Shown here piece after piece: positions 1-12,954 of a stretch of 64,000 nucleotides of DNA. The position numbers and the translations under genes are program-made. Position 1 is the stretch's first letter. Each line of letters opens with the position of its first letter. The DNA comes from Phlebotomus papatasi. Its lineage: Eukaryota; Arthropoda; Insecta; Diptera; Psychodidae. The DNA lies in the NCBI RefSeq assembly GCF_024763615.1, contig NC_077222.1:744001-808000 (forward strand), in the 5' to 3' direction. A model generated the notes under the pieces. The model was not told where the DNA came from. It ran no database searches and saw only the letters and a program-made list of their open reading frames with translations.

Positions 1-1445
1 TAAATATTTGAACAACTCCGCAATTTCTCTTGAACTTCATAAAATGTGTCAACAACTATAAATTTCCCACAAACATTTCAATGTGGTGTAACTGAATTTC
101 AATAAATCTTTAGCAGTTTTAGCACAATTTCTCGAGTAGAATGGAAAAGTCACAAAACTTAAGTCCATAGTTCACAGGCATTATGAATTCGTAATGTAAT
201 CATTTTGCTTGAATATAAATATTTTAATCAATATTTATTAGATCAGCTTGAAATTGCAAATAGAAAAGACTCTTATATACTTCTTTTTTTTTTTAAATAA
301 AAGCGGTTAAAAAAGTATTTTTTAGTCCAATTGTTTGAGCGATTGCAAACTTAAAGCAGTCCGTGTTTTTCTCAAAGAACTCAATTTCACTTTAATTTTC
401 CGAAAGAAATTTTCTCCATTTCACCAAACTTTCTCACTATCCTTGGACCAGTAATGTTGAACAATTTCGTTAGTTTTCTGTGGCACCTCTCGTGCTGTGC
501 AAGAATAATAAACGTATTCACGCGAGACATCGCGGGAGGGTGTTCCTAGAGAGCCATGAGTAGTATATGTAAAAAAAATAAATAAACAGAATTGAATCTT
601 TAATAACAGAGCCAGTGTTAATTTTCCAACCATGAGACGATGAAGCCAAAGCCAAAAGACTGTCCGTATCAATAAATAATTCGCCTTTCCTTGGCATTAG
701 TGCGTTTCTCGCGTGAATTTCACTTGCACCACCAACTGAAAGAATCCATTTTCACCGCCACCATGTGAGATGCAATAAATAATTCTCGAAAATAGTTGTA
801 TGTTGTCTCAATTGACGTTGAGATGTTACAAGTGATATTTTAACAATGCATTGATTTTGCTCTTGAGATGCCACTTTTCAATGAATTCCAAGCTTAAGAC
901 ACCCAATATATGCAATTGTGAAGCAGTGAAATTCTTCCTGCGTGTCTCTGGCTCGTCAACTATCTCTGGCATGGATTTGAGACAGCTCCCCAGTGCTCTT
1001 TTTCACGCCGAAATGTCTCGCAACATTAACATCATTCTCATGTCCACCCCTCCTGGCTTTCTCGCCAACGTCCTCATTCTGGCCACAATACCATCAGAGA
1101 TGGTAGATTTTCTCTCGCTTCACTGACCACGTTCCACTGGAACATTCTTTCTCCCCAGAGACACCCAAAATCACCCCCGAGAAGTGCTATGATGCTGACA
1201 CAGCCTCATGCCCAGGTGATTCCTAAAGGCTTACCAATGCTTAAATTTTATTACAACTGTAGGCACTTGACTGGGTATTTTTACATCTAGAAATATTCGT
1301 AAACTTTTCCCTGAAGTTTCCAAAAAATATCATATAAATCGATTAATAGGTTTTGTAGCTCTTACTTACTTTTGGGATTAAATTTGCTACCGTAACCAGG
1401 CAAAACTAGTTAACTGAATAAAGAGATAAAATTACCATTTATGTA
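1..1445. other. Non-coding, no recognised feature
   Basis: AT-rich with a more balanced, repeat-poor island at about 690..1250. The ORFs in it have no recognisable protein motifs. It is upstream flank or intron of Antp; an enhancer role for the island is only a guess. Confidence 0.5.
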
Positions 1446-1659
1446 GGGGAAAGTACTCTCCCTTAGAATGTTCATGCCTCAGAATAATGTGAATTTTCTT
1501 GTAGTTTTCCTAAGAGACTTACACATTTCTATTAAATATTAGTTGGATTATCATCAATTATTAATAATTCCGTGATAATTTAGTGTAAATCTCTTACGAA
1601 AACAAAAGAGATTTACATTATTCGAAGACATGAACGTTCGAAGGGAGAGAACTTTCTCT
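1446..1659. mobile_element. TA-flanked MITE, GGGGAAAGT ends
   Basis: The left end GGGGAAAGTACTCTCCCTTA and the inverted right end AGAGAAAGTTCTCTCCCTTC face each other, both continuing into a shared GTTCATG. They are flanked by TA at 1444..1445 and 1660..1661. At 214 bp with no coding capacity, it is a Tc1/mariner-type non-autonomous element. Confidence 0.75.
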
Positions 1660-1671
1660 TACGGGTTATTT

Positions 1672-2064
1672 TGGGCTTCCGGAGTGACTTTGGCACGCTA
1701 CTTAATGCAAGCTTTTCCTTAATTTTAGCACTTAGGGATGGTTTTCTTCAATCCGATCTACCATGTGAAATCAGAAAAGCTTACAAACAGCATGGGATAA
1801 AGTTACCACCGGGAGGCAAAGTCATCCAAATCTACGGAAGCTTTGTTTATATACCGTAGATAAGGGTTTACTTTGTCACCGTGCTGATTGTAAGCTTTTT
1901 TCTTTAATTCTAGTACTTATCGATGATCGTCACCGATCCTATCTAATTTGTCTAATCGGAAAAGCCCATTCTTAAGTGCTAGAATTAAAGAAAAGCTTAC
2001 AAATAGCAGGATGACAATGTAACCCCCGAAAGACAAAGTCACTCGCATCTGCGGTAGCTTTATT
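1672..2064. repeat. Cluster of inverted ~85-bp modules
   Basis: A module with GTGACTTTG, GCAAGCTTTT, TTAATTTTAGCACTTA recurs in direct and inverted orientation (about 1680, 1780..1850, 1865..1920, 1965..2060). The stretch can fold into adjoining hairpins. It is probably a foldback element of unknown family. Confidence 0.5.
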
Positions 2065-3009
2065 CACAATCTCAAAAATTTTGAGGTGTTAGACTTGCCA
2101 ATTTGATATCATTTTAAGGTTTTAATGGGTAATTATCCAAATCGACAGATAGAATATTGCGATATACGAAATTTGAATTTTGAGCTTTCGAAAAAAAGTT
2201 TCCAAAAAAGAATTAAAACAGTTTAATGAACAAGTGTTGAAAAAACTAAAAGGTAAAAAAAACATTTGAAATTTTGAGCTTGTGAAAGCATATCGCACGA
2301 AAATTTCTTTTGGGCTCTTTTTTGTGAATTTGGAGCTTTCGGGAGCTTTCTCGCTAAATTCTGTTTAAGAAATGTATGACGGTAAACTAAATTTCTTTTC
2401 ATCTTCAAGTATAGTAGAAGGAATGGGGTAAAAAGTCACAAATCGAAAATTTCAAAATTTAATCATTTCCAAGATGAATAAGATAGCAGATTCAAATTTT
2501 TTCCAAAGATATCCTCCATAGATCTTTTTTTAATGTCGTAAGTTTCTTAGAATTCGAACAAGGAATTTAGAAAATAAAACTTATCGAAATTTAGTTATTT
2601 AAAATTATCGAATAGCCCTATTTTTGAAATATTTTTCTTGCAGAAGATATTAATTATTACCCAGTTATTTTTCAAAATTCATGCACTATGATCAATATTT
2701 ACTAAATGATTTTGGATTCTTTGAATATAAAGCCGCTATCAATTTTGGAATTTTACTAAGACCCTTTTCTTTAGAAATTCTTTTATTAAAAACGCCAACT
2801 TGGGGTAAATATATATATATATATTTATTATAAAAAGATATATATATATATATATTTTATAAAATTCCAAAGTGATAGTATAAATTAATAAATGGGTTTC
2901 TGTAACCTTTTATATTGAATAGTTGAGGTTTCAGGATGTAAGTTGTTTAAATTTTTAAGTTTATTTGGGCAAGATATTATATCTTTAAATGCAGTATAAA
3001 TGTATTTAA
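2065..3009. other. AT-rich spacer with TA microsatellite
   Basis: Mostly low-complexity AT. A broken (TA)n microsatellite lies at about 2807..2858. No gene signal was seen. Confidence 0.6.
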
Positions 3010-3359
3010 CCCTTTAACGACGAGACACTTTTTACGAACTGAAAATCAACAATAAAAATTAAACTGAGAAACATAATCAATGATAAGTCTTACATCTAAC
3101 CTTGGAAAGTCCAACAGAGTCTGATTCGGTGCATTTTGTGCTTTAAAAATTTAAGTATTTTTCTGACAATTTTTAAAATTTAAATATTGGAAATATTCTT
3201 CTTCATTCTTTATTCTTTATTCTTCATTCTTCTTCATGCTTTATTAAAGCAAATTCAAAGCTGCCTATTATTAAAATTTTCCGATTTATCCAATGACCTT
3301 TTTCGAAAAATCCATTCTGATTTTTTTTGGCTATCCTCGTATGAACACGGGGTAAAGGG
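3010..3359. mobile_element. TTAA-flanked piggyBac-like MITE
   Basis: TTAA at 3006..3009 and 3360..3363 flank an element beginning CCCTTTAACGACGAG and ending in GGGGTAAAGGG (inverted CCCTTTACCCC). TTAA duplication and CCCTTT ends are typical of the piggyBac superfamily. It is 350 bp with no ORF. Confidence 0.65.
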
Positions 3360-3363
3360 TTAA

Positions 3364-5802
3364 GCTATCACAAAAAAATATAAATAAGATCATTTAAATC
3401 AGTAAATGGATTACTAAAAATCTTTGGTTTGAATATTTGTAGTAGATTTTTTGAGCTTTTGGAAGCATACTCTCTTATGTAGCAATTTCCTACCCCTTGA
3501 CCAAATTTCGTTCTGTGACCAGGCTTGACGCTGCAATTTCAAGATCATTAATTACCGCTGGAAATGACAAAACTTATAGAAATATCTCTAGAGAGATGTT
3601 AGAAAGAATGGGACTGTTTAGTGGGTGGTCATTCCATTAACATGGGAGTGCTTTTGGCATGTCCATTAAGCACCTTCCGGTCAGGACCGAAAAACCTTTC
3701 CCCAAAATATGCAACCTTATTCAATCCCACCCACTTAGCTTGAAAAATCTCCATTTCGCGGTTTTTGGGAAGTGCACTAGACTTGTGTCACTAATTGCCA
3801 ACAACAGAAGACTTTTATCCCCCAGGCAGCGGTGCTAATTAAAAGCCTCACACATTACATAGACCTATTCCGGAAAACATCCCCAACTTTTCCCAACACC
3901 GTCCCCAAACACATGCACTCTCAGAAATTAATTTATGTTGTTCGCCTAACGGCGGCTTTGCACCTTTGTCAGTGGCTTCGCGAAGCTCTTGCGGGTGGAT
4001 TAAGGGTTGGATAAGCGAGTTGAGTGGCTTTCGCGATGCTGAGAAAAGGATATTGAGGAGGAAGTGAAGTTTTTTGAGATTTTGTCTAAGGTTCTTTTTT
4101 AAAGACTCTTCTAAAATTTATAATTTCTTGGTAATTAAGTGCAAGCAAGTTAGTATAAAGTTGTTTTTTTAATTTAAATTCTACTTTTAGAACTTGTAAA
4201 CGAAGTTGGTCAATTGAGTTTCAGTCTGTTAAATCTAAAAATCATATTTTATTTATTTTTGTTCTAAAATTGAAAGCTTAAGCTTAGTTCCAGTGGTCGT
4301 TTTATACATTAAACCAGAACTATTAGATAGTTCTATCCAAAATAAAGTTTTCCAAGAAGGCTTTTGATTACTTAAAACTTACCTTCCTGCAATTTACAAG
4401 TTCAATCTCAATTAGTTCAACCGAAACCACTGAACCTTACTGCCCAAACCAATCTTCTGAAACAATTGCCTCTTTCCTTGCCGAACTTCGTCTGCAAAAT
4501 TGTAGTCTTGGACGAATGCTAAAGTATATTCTTCCGGGCAAAATTTAATTTCCGTGTTAGACCCTCCTCGATGGAATTTTTGGTGCAATAAAAAGAGTTT
4601 GTGGAGGGTGCCAATATGAACCTCGACAGATGTTACCATGTTCAAGACTTTCGATTGCCATCTGGTCTAAAATTCACGATGTCTCACCCACATCGGTCCA
4701 ATCAATTGCGGAAAGCACTCACCTGGAGGTTCAACCGAGTGATTTCCAATATGAGATAGTTTAGCTATTGCAAAGGCAATTGCTGGGCGGGATTGACGAG
4801 GATTTCCATGCAATGTTTTGGGCCAAAAAATTCAAAACCTCGCGTGTTTGCCAGCAGTTTAGTCATCATTACCAGACATTCGCGCATAGATCGCGAAGCA
4901 GATGAGAATCGCACCCACACCCCTTGCACCATTTTCACCTCGTCCTAGAAATAACAATAAACCTCAAGTCTTACTTCTGTTCCTTGTTCGCAGTTCATAA
5001 ATTTCCCTTCTAGTGTATGCCATTCTGATTGGAATTCGTGTTGAACAGCAAGTTTTGGGATTTTGGGAGCTGTTTTACCTTCCTCAATTTTTCGAGCTTT
5101 CACAGCAATTAGTGTCCAAAGTCCAAAGAATATTCTCTCCAACCTTCCTGGCCACATATGATTTTAATTTGAGGAAAATTAACCCATTTTCCGGCATAAG
5201 ATTTTCAACCCTTTTCTGATTTGAAAATCTTAGTAAAGTAACCTCTTGAGGGTGTTGAATTCATTCTATCGTAATTTACTTTAAGTGGTGTTTCCTGTAA
5301 ATGATTCCCTACAACTGACTTGGTTTAGTCTCTATAAATAATTCAGGACTGAGGAAAAAAACAGCGGAAGTTGCCCACCCTCAAAAATCTTTCTCTAGAG
5401 AGTGAGGAAAATTCCACCGAAGTAATATGGGTTAGTCAAAATGTAAAACTATCAACACGGTCGCCTCATAATTTATGTATGAGAAAAGCGCCAGCTTCCG
5501 AAAAAGCCCTTGTCATTTATTTGGGATTTAACGATGTGATAACACTTTCTAAACACTCATCGCCCGGAGAGTGCCTTCAGAATTCTATATGGTGCTTCTC
5601 AGCTGATGAGTGAAGTCTTCAGGAGATGATTCAGAAACTAGTGGTTTTATTTATACAAATTTTTAGGCCAATTTTAATTCAGTATCATTAAAATGTAATT
5701 TAGGCCTATTATTCTATTATCCTAGAAACTTAATCAATTATGAATAATTGGCCTTATTGTCGTGCTTTTCTATATTTCCTGTGCTTATTTTGAGCCTTAA
5801 TA
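3364..5802. other. Non-coding with repeat-poor islands
   Basis: Islands at about 3460..4080 and 4390..5210 are less AT-rich and show no repeats seen elsewhere in the window. The short ORFs have no recognisable domain. They are possible regulatory DNA or leader exons of Antp, unproven. Confidence 0.45.
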
Positions 5803-6783
5803 GGGGAAAGTGGTCTGCCTTTGAACGAAAAATGATGTTCAAAATTTGAGATTTTTTTCAGAGTAAACTACAACATGAGTTTTACTTTTCACTACACCAA
5901 AGCATTCTCTTGTTCATTAAGCTTCTATGCTTACCCCATTCAGGACTCGCAAGTCCTCAGTTTTTCCTGGTGAGGAACTTGAAAATGTTATGTCGATATA
6001 TTCAAAGGCAGCCTGCATGGTCTGCCTTTGAATGTGTTTGGGCAGCCTTTGAATCTTAATTTTTCACTGAGAATATTAGGTCTGTAACATTAAACGGCCC
6101 ATAATTGATTAGCTTGAACCCTAATGCACTCAATAAAACCACCACTGTAGTCAAAAGTCATTATACAATAACATTTTTTACATTTTTCTGAAGCACTGTT
6201 TTTCACTTGAAAATTTGTAATAAAACGCCATTGAAGTTGACAATTGTCAGTTTGAAACATCTCGGCCGGAGCAAGATAGCATTTTATAAGTATTTGTATG
6301 ACATTCGTCAGACCAAAGTAGGAGTTCTATTCTGCTCCCTGACAGGAAGCTGTCAGATGTTTCAATGCATGGAAAGAGAGGATTCAAAGGCACAGATAAT
6401 TAAGATTCAAAGGCTGCCGCAGAGCAATATTTGCAAATATTTATCACTCACAAAATTTGTCTCATCTGAATCAAAATGTATTTGGAGAAATACCATCCAA
6501 GAATAACCTTCTATGAGTCACAATAGAAGATTTGTTCGAAAAATTATTTAGATTATGAAAAAACACATGAATTGTGGAACATCAAAATTACAGTTTAGAG
6601 CTCAGTTTCGTTTTTTTGCCCTAGCACCTAGAAAATAAGAGCTAGGGTCTGCATTTTTTGATGACTTGTGAGGATTATGAATAGCTATCTAATAGTTAAT
6701 AGAAAAGAATTTATGCTTTAAAGAAAAGTGAAAAAATTACAATATTCAAAGGCTGCCGCATTCAAAGGCAGACCACTTTCCCC
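5803..6783. mobile_element. 981-bp TA-flanked transposon with 23-bp perfect TIRs
   Basis: TA-flanked at 5801..5802 and 6784..6785. The first 23 bases (GGGGAAAGTGGTCTGCCTTT then GAA) are exactly inverted at the right end. Inside, GGCAGCCTTTGAA recurs in both orientations near 6005..6050, 6370..6425 and 6745..6765, so the TIR core is reused subterminally. A 99-codon ORF at 6207..6506 has no transposase motif that I can recognise. It looks non-autonomous, of Tc1/mariner type. Confidence 0.78.
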
Positions 6784-6912
6784 TAGTGGTCATTTTATAT
6801 CATTGTGATTCAGGCTTATTATAAGAATTAATGGAAAATGTAATTCTGTGAATGCCAGACTTATTCATACATTTTCAATACTACCTGCACAAAACCCGTG
6901 AAACTACAAGTA

Positions 6913-7110
6913 GGGAAGAATAGGGCAGTTTTAGGCATGCACTAATGTCAATAATATAAAAATCTTGAATAGTTAATCAAAACATGGTTATATCTAAATC
7001 CCATAAGTTCCAAGATAAACAATAAAATTTAAATTGCTTGACTTCATTTCGTAAATGATTAACCAATGAGTTCACAAAACTTCAATTGGCCAAACTGCCC
7101 CACCCTTCCC
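6913..7110. mobile_element. TA-flanked MITE, GGGAAG...GGGCAGTTT ends
   Basis: 198 bp between TA (6911..6912) and TA (7111..7112), with inverted ends GGGAAGAATAGGGCAGTTT and GGGAAGGGTGGGGCAGTTTG. Non-coding. Confidence 0.72.
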
Positions 7111-7277
7111 TATTTATTTGCATTTCCTATTCGACAATTACTTGCGAATTTTTAACGTAAATTGCCAAGAATTTAAATTTGTCATAAAACACTTATATGC
7201 TACAAGTAGCTCTAAAATTCTTTAGCATCCCACACTCACTTAATCCTCAATTTAAGTTATTATTTTTATTTCTTGTA

Positions 7278-7704
7278 GGGTAAGTGTGCCAAATTTCGGC
7301 ACAGTTGCATGCAAGCGCCAAAGTCTCAAGTTTGAAATGTAATATCTTTAATAGAAATTGATTTTTTTCATTCCTTCTGCTTAAGGAGTGTTGCTTAGAA
7401 ACTTGTAGACAGTTTATCGTCTTTATTTACTTTAAAATTATTCTTAATACATTTTAAAATGAACAAAAATGTAGACATAGCTTTGGTGCCATATTTAGGC
7501 CACCTTCATTCTCATAGTTCCTTGCCCTTTAGGAATTCTTCCAATGTCTTTTTTACGTTATCTCGTTTGTCGAAGCTACATTTTTTGTTATTCTTTTGCA
7601 TTGTATAATCTCTAGAGTATGTAAAAACTAAAAATTCATGGAAATTCGAGGAACAAAAAATGTTGCCGGAATTGGAAGCTGGCCGGAATTTGGCACACTT
7701 ACCC
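7278..7704. mobile_element. TA-flanked MITE, GGGTAAGTGTGCCAAATT family, copy 1
   Basis: 427 bp between TA dinucleotides (7276..7277, 7705..7706). Ends are GGGTAAGTGTGCCAAATTTC and, inverted, GGGTAAGTGTGCCAAATTCC. It is the uninterrupted reference for the second copy at 16975..18108, which has two later insertions. Confidence 0.78.
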
Positions 7705-7734
7705 TATACATAATTTTTTGTTGAAAATTCTTTA

Positions 7735-7948
7735 AGGGAGAGCACCCTACATTTGGACGACTCAAGCTCCGAAAAAAACATTTTTTAATATGTTTCTAAT
7801 GAACTTGGCAAAAATGCTTTTAATAATTTAATAGCTAGTTCAATGCCTCGAATTTACCTGAAAAGAACCATAAGTCAAATCCGTTAAGAATATAGAAAAA
7901 AATGAGTTGTCCGAAGCTTGAATTGTTTGAAGGTAGCACGCTTTCCCC
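7735..7948. mobile_element. TA-flanked MITE with GGACAACTC subterminal motif
   Basis: 214 bp, ends AGGGAGAGCACCCTAC and inverted GGGGAAAGCGTGCTACC, TA at 7733..7734 and 7949..7950. A degenerate relative lies at 27560..27770, sharing CGGACAACTCATTTTTTTC. Confidence 0.68.
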
Positions 7949-7950
7949 TA

Positions 7951-8833
7951 CGCTTATATATTTTTAATGTCTCAATTTTTTCATTATAGGCCCAATCTCA
8001 GAAAAATGCTATAACAATTTAAAAAAGAGGACTTAAAATTACAATATTTAAGGCAGTAGCTAAATGATTACTATAATGTGTATTTTATGTGAGTGTATTA
8101 TTACTGAATAGTGGGCAATTTTTCACTGATATAGAGAGGCAGAGTCTATAAGAGTACACGCTAAAGATTGCAATTTAATAGATAGTCATTTAATTTAATG
8201 AGACAGCCTCTTGGTTGTTTTTTTTTACATCTCACTCCTCATTATCTGTAATGGGATCCGATGTCTTTTTCACTGGCGCTGGGGCTTTTTTTTTATTAAT
8301 GTGATGCACCTTTGGTCAATTTTTCTGTTATTGAGCAGGTGAAGTTCCCCATATTTGATACGCAAGCTTGATCAATTGACAATAATTTCTCACAGATATA
8401 TCCCACTGAGCAGTTGATTTGACCAGTTCTCACCTGATTAGCAACGAGCTCTGCATGCGATCCGTTGACGGAAAAGTTCTCCTTCTTCTCAAAAGATATC
8501 AAACTAACAAAAAGTACTCATCCATGGTGGAATGCCATCTCTGAGTGCGACCGATGGCCATAAAAGTCGCACAAGGCGATCACATAGATCTCGTTTATAT
8601 GCTCAGAATAAGCTGGATTTATTTTGTAGTGAAGAACATTTTGGGAAAATCCCATAGAAAGGAAAGATTAAGGTAGACATTCTGTATATTAATTTCTTCT
8701 GTTCGCCGCAACTGTTCCTATTTTCGCCGTGACTGTTTCTAGTTTCGTTGCAACTGTTCTCAATTCGCAGTCCTAAAGGATTGCGATTTACAACATGTCA
8801 AATATTTATTATCATTTTTGAAAAAAGATATCT
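7951..8833. other. Non-coding spacer
   Basis: AT-rich, with a more balanced stretch at 8220..8640. At 8700..8765 a short imperfect repeat of TTCGCCG-CAACTGTTCTA type occurs about four times. No gene is recognised. Confidence 0.5.
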
Positions 8834-9923
8834 AATACTGCGCGTAACCAACCCAGAGCCACTTGCATTATAAAGTACGCGTTAAGTTGTTGTATTTCAA
8901 GAAGTTTCTACAAAATTGGACACGATGGATAACTTAACCAGTCTTTGGGAACGATTACAGTCTCAGAGTTGTTTCCAAATTCTAATTCTAGGATCAAATA
9001 TTGACGTACTTTTCTCTCTGAATCAGACTTTCAGTATAAACTTATCGTATCACCATTAATCCGGAATCACTTTAAGCGTGAGATAATTTAGTGTATAAAC
9101 GCAAACCAAGTGATCTCCATGCGATCAGTTGGCAATGTTGCATCCGTGAGAGGGGTGATTTTGAGATATGCCACAGCAAATTACGACTGACATGTCATTA
9201 ATTTATTGGATTTCACTGCACAAATATCCCATGTGAATAGCAGTGTTTTTACCTCTCATCTCGCATATTGTCTAATTAAGGTTCGTCATCGTCCAATTTG
9301 CACCTCAGCCTCAGACCTGACACTCCAGCCATACCGATCAACCCATTTTCAATGCTAAATTATTCCAAGCACACAGTCCAGCAACTTCATTCCAAACCAT
9401 CGATACTTTTGTGACTTTTATACTTTATTTAAGCTTGCAAAAATTCCAATATACTTTTTCCATCTCACTGTCGCTCTGTGTACCGCTGTTTTTTTCCCGC
9501 CAAAGTGTCCCATCGAGTGTTTTCGTTTTGCAATGGCAAAACGTGAGAGAGACACAAGATGGCAAAATACGATCTTAATAACTCAATTTAATTCCTATAT
9601 AGCAGTTGAAGATGGGAATACATTAAATGTTTTATTTATGGACTTCATAATTGTCCCTGCATCTCTATTTAGTCATAGACACTCACATACGATAGCCAAC
9701 AAGATCATCTCGCGACTTGTTTCATCGCACGCACTCCAATATGGTTGCCTAGCGCGCGTTTAATCGTTCCCAAAGACTGGTTAAGTTATCCATCGTGTCC
9801 GATTTTGTAGAAACTTCTTGAAATATAACAACCTAATAAAAAGTGAATGGTACATTGTAATCCAAAAAACAGAACGCTCACTCTATAATTCAAGTAGCTC
9901 TGAGTTGATTTCGCAGTCAGTAA
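8834..9923. repeat. Long inverted repeat enclosing ~0.8 kb
   Basis: The arm 8886..8957 and the inverse of 9761..9832 are 72 bases long and differ at only about two positions. Weaker inverted similarity continues outward to about 8834 and 9923 (AACCCAGAGCCACTTG facing AACTCAGAGCTACTTG), the right arm having about 37 extra bases. The 803-bp interior is not AT-extreme; its 76-codon ORF at 9533..9763 has no known motif. This is either a long-TIR transposon or an inverted segmental duplication. Confidence 0.7.
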
Positions 9924-12854
9924 CATGTTTTAAGTAATCATGCACATCCCATAGTATTTTTCAAAATTTTTATTTGGGGAGATGAATTCCTTAAACCGAG
10001 TAATAAACTATTCCGATTTGAGAACTCTCCGGTTAAGGTTTTTCTCTGTATCAATTCGAAGGTCTATTATATGCAATTATTATTCATCTTGATTCAGGTA
10101 ATTCCCACCTCTCTCCCTTGCGGCCATCGCCGTCTTAGCGATGTTGACCAACCCCACAGAAAAAGAATGGTTAAGTTCTTCACAAGTTTTACAAGCCATA
10201 GAAATCAACATTATAATAATTATAACCAGCGTACTTATAACTTGTTTAAGTTAATGGAAATGTTCACTGAATCAAAAGACAAAGTAGATCAATAGATTTG
10301 TATTCTCAATACATATTCTGCCATTCCATCCATTGTTGATATTTTCTTATTAGTGCTTCAGAATTAAATTTGCTATCAATTTACAATTTTTAAATATCTA
10401 AAAATTTGTATCTTTCATTTTTTTTCATTTCAAATAAAATAAAATACAGAAATTTGTTTTATCATGAAAATTTAAAAAAAAATGGCAGAATAATTGAATA
10501 AACAGTCGTCAGGTTATTTGATTATTTGAGATTGTTCGATGAAATTTTCATTTTCATTTCAATTTATTTAAATAATAATTTCAAAAAATACTTAGGATAT
10601 TTAAAAAAAAAGTATTTTCGTTTCCGTATGTGGCAGCAATTGAAATACATTCAGCTCTTCGTTATCCGGTACTTCGGTATCCGGGTGACAGCTGCCAAAC
10701 ACTTGCGATTGATGTACTAAAAACGTTATTGATACATAATAATGATACAAAATGCAACAAAAACGTATCACAAAGAAAATTCTTTTGTTTTTCGATAGCG
10801 CAAAATATAGAAACCGTTGACCAGATTCAAAAGACCTAATTGTCATTTTGTCCCCACGTCAGCTGGATAACGAAAAGCCAAGTGTACTTATTATTTCTTT
10901 TAAATAATTTGTGACATAAATAAACAAATAACGATTTTAGTAGAAGTACTTATAGATTTCCTATCTCATCTTTTATAAAGCCTGAAAAAGTAAAGAAGCA
11001 AAAATAATTAGGATGAATATCTCATTTTTAATAAAAAATCATGGATAATTCTTTATAAAAGATTCTGCAATTTTTTTCTATTCGATATCAATCAGAATAA
11101 TGTAAGAATAAAAGTTATTTAGTATTTTATAAGGCTGCAATACAGGGGCCCATCAAGCCTAATTAATACTGAAGCTATTTGCCTTTTTTTGTATAATTTG
11201 TTTGTTTATTGTGAAAATTTTGAAGATATTGCACCGTAACTTAAACTTGTATTATTTTCGGTGAACATTATAAAATATGTATTTTTAGATTGCTTTTAAT
11301 GCACAATTTCGAAATATATCAGACTGATAAGACAATTCTCTTTAGGAAAAAAATTGCCATTAGGTTTCAGTCCTATGCAAAAACGTATGGAAAAATGAAT
11401 ATAGAAAAGTAGAGGCCTACTGCAGTATTAGTCAAAATATTAATAAAGATGGTCAGAATTAATCCATTTTTAAAAATTAAATAATGAATTTGCAGTGTGA
11501 ATAGCCATAAAAAATTCAGAAATTATGAAAGATTTTGCATGATATTTCAAATAATGATTTAAAGTAATTTCTAATCAATTCAACGCTCCCGAGTAACAAA
11601 AATTAGAATATTTTACTAACCACAAATGTTATTGCCTTTTTTTTTCATTTTTCAAAAAAACAGACCTTCATTCCTAAAGCTCTGTACTTAAGCTCCAGTG
11701 AGTGTTTGTGAGTTGCAAGAGTGGTTCGAGAATTCTAATCACTCTGTGTGATTTCTTGCAAATTGCATTTAGTGGGAAAAAAAGTTTGTGTACGAATGGA
11801 AAGCCATTAATGACGCATTTTCACATGTGGACGCCACTGGTTTTCGCTGGCGTGGAAAAACAGAGACTCTCCCGCGAGATTCTGAAATACTGGAACAGAG
11901 GCCTTATTTAGTTCAGTCATTGCTCATTTCCTCTGATCAGCATTGTTTAGTCCGCGATTCCAAATGCCCAGGCATTCTTCAGGGTTGGCAGTTCTCGTGC
12001 AAGTGAGACACGATGCGTGTCATTTGCTCTCGCGAATCCCGTGCTCTGCTGATGCCTAGTACAGATACCCAGAAGCAATCTTGTCCATTTGTGGAATGAC
12101 GTGAAATTGCGCACGTGCCCGCCAAAGTCAGGTGTCTTCGGGAATTTATTGAATTTGACAGCATCGGCTAAAGTCCCGCATAAAATACTGCTCTGACCGT
12201 GTCCGTGAGGTTCAACAACCCTACAGCCCGCAACTTTGTGATACGAAATCAATAAAAGGCTACCCCTTTTCGGTTGCCTCTCAAACCACTTAAAGCCCTT
12301 TGGGGATAGTATTTTCACGGGAATTTTTGAGCTAAATATTGAGATAAAGCACTTCCTGCGACTTCACCTGACCTGTCTAATATTTTTCCACGGGAGAGTC
12401 TCCTTTCTGGGGTGGAAAAATGCGCGGGAACATTCTCAGCCATTATTTTTCATCAACAGACTCTCAGGGTTTTTCATCGAGAAAAATTGCCAATGGATTG
12501 TTTTTCTGCGAAGGGGAAAAATTCATGGTAGTACTTGAAAAATCGAGACAGGTGCAAAGTTTCTCTCAAGGGGCACCGATATCTCCCAATTGAAAGTTTT
12601 TTTTGTAATGCTTTCTTTTTTTAATTTTAAAGGAATTGATCAAGAAATTGAATTGTAATTTAATCTTTTCGTTTTGCAAATAAGAACGTTTTCTGTACTA
12701 TAATTCATTTAAAAATAATATTTATAATATTAGAGAAAGCGGTGATAATTTTTTTCTACGATAAATTTGAAATGAATTATGCTGCAAATCGTACAATTAT
12801 CTTTATGTGAAACATGACATATGCTAGACAATATAATTTTTATCCATGCATGGA
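9924..12854. other. Non-coding; island at 11660..12560
   Basis: 9924..11650 is AT-rich with no gene. A pair of inverted TTCGTTATCC motifs near 10660 and 10870 may mark another small element. 11660..12560 is more balanced, with open but unrecognisable frames on both strands; treat it as candidate regulatory or leader sequence only. Confidence 0.45.
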
Positions 12855-12954
12855 TAACTTCGTAAAGCTTTTTATTTGGATTCTCTAATTAATTTTATAA
12901 CACATGTGTTATAAAATTAATTAGAGAATCCAAATAAAAAGCTTTACGAAGTTA
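12855..12954. repeat. Perfect 100-bp palindrome with no spacer
   Basis: Two 50-base arms are exact inverted copies meeting at ACATGT (centre between 12904 and 12905). I paired every position and found no mismatch. It is preceded by a second small palindrome, ATCCATGCATGGAT, at 12842..12855. No TIR or target duplication was recognised. Confidence 0.9.

Noticed and set aside
757..772. Kozak-like CCGCCACCATG as a start codon
   Set aside because: The ATG is followed at once by TGA.
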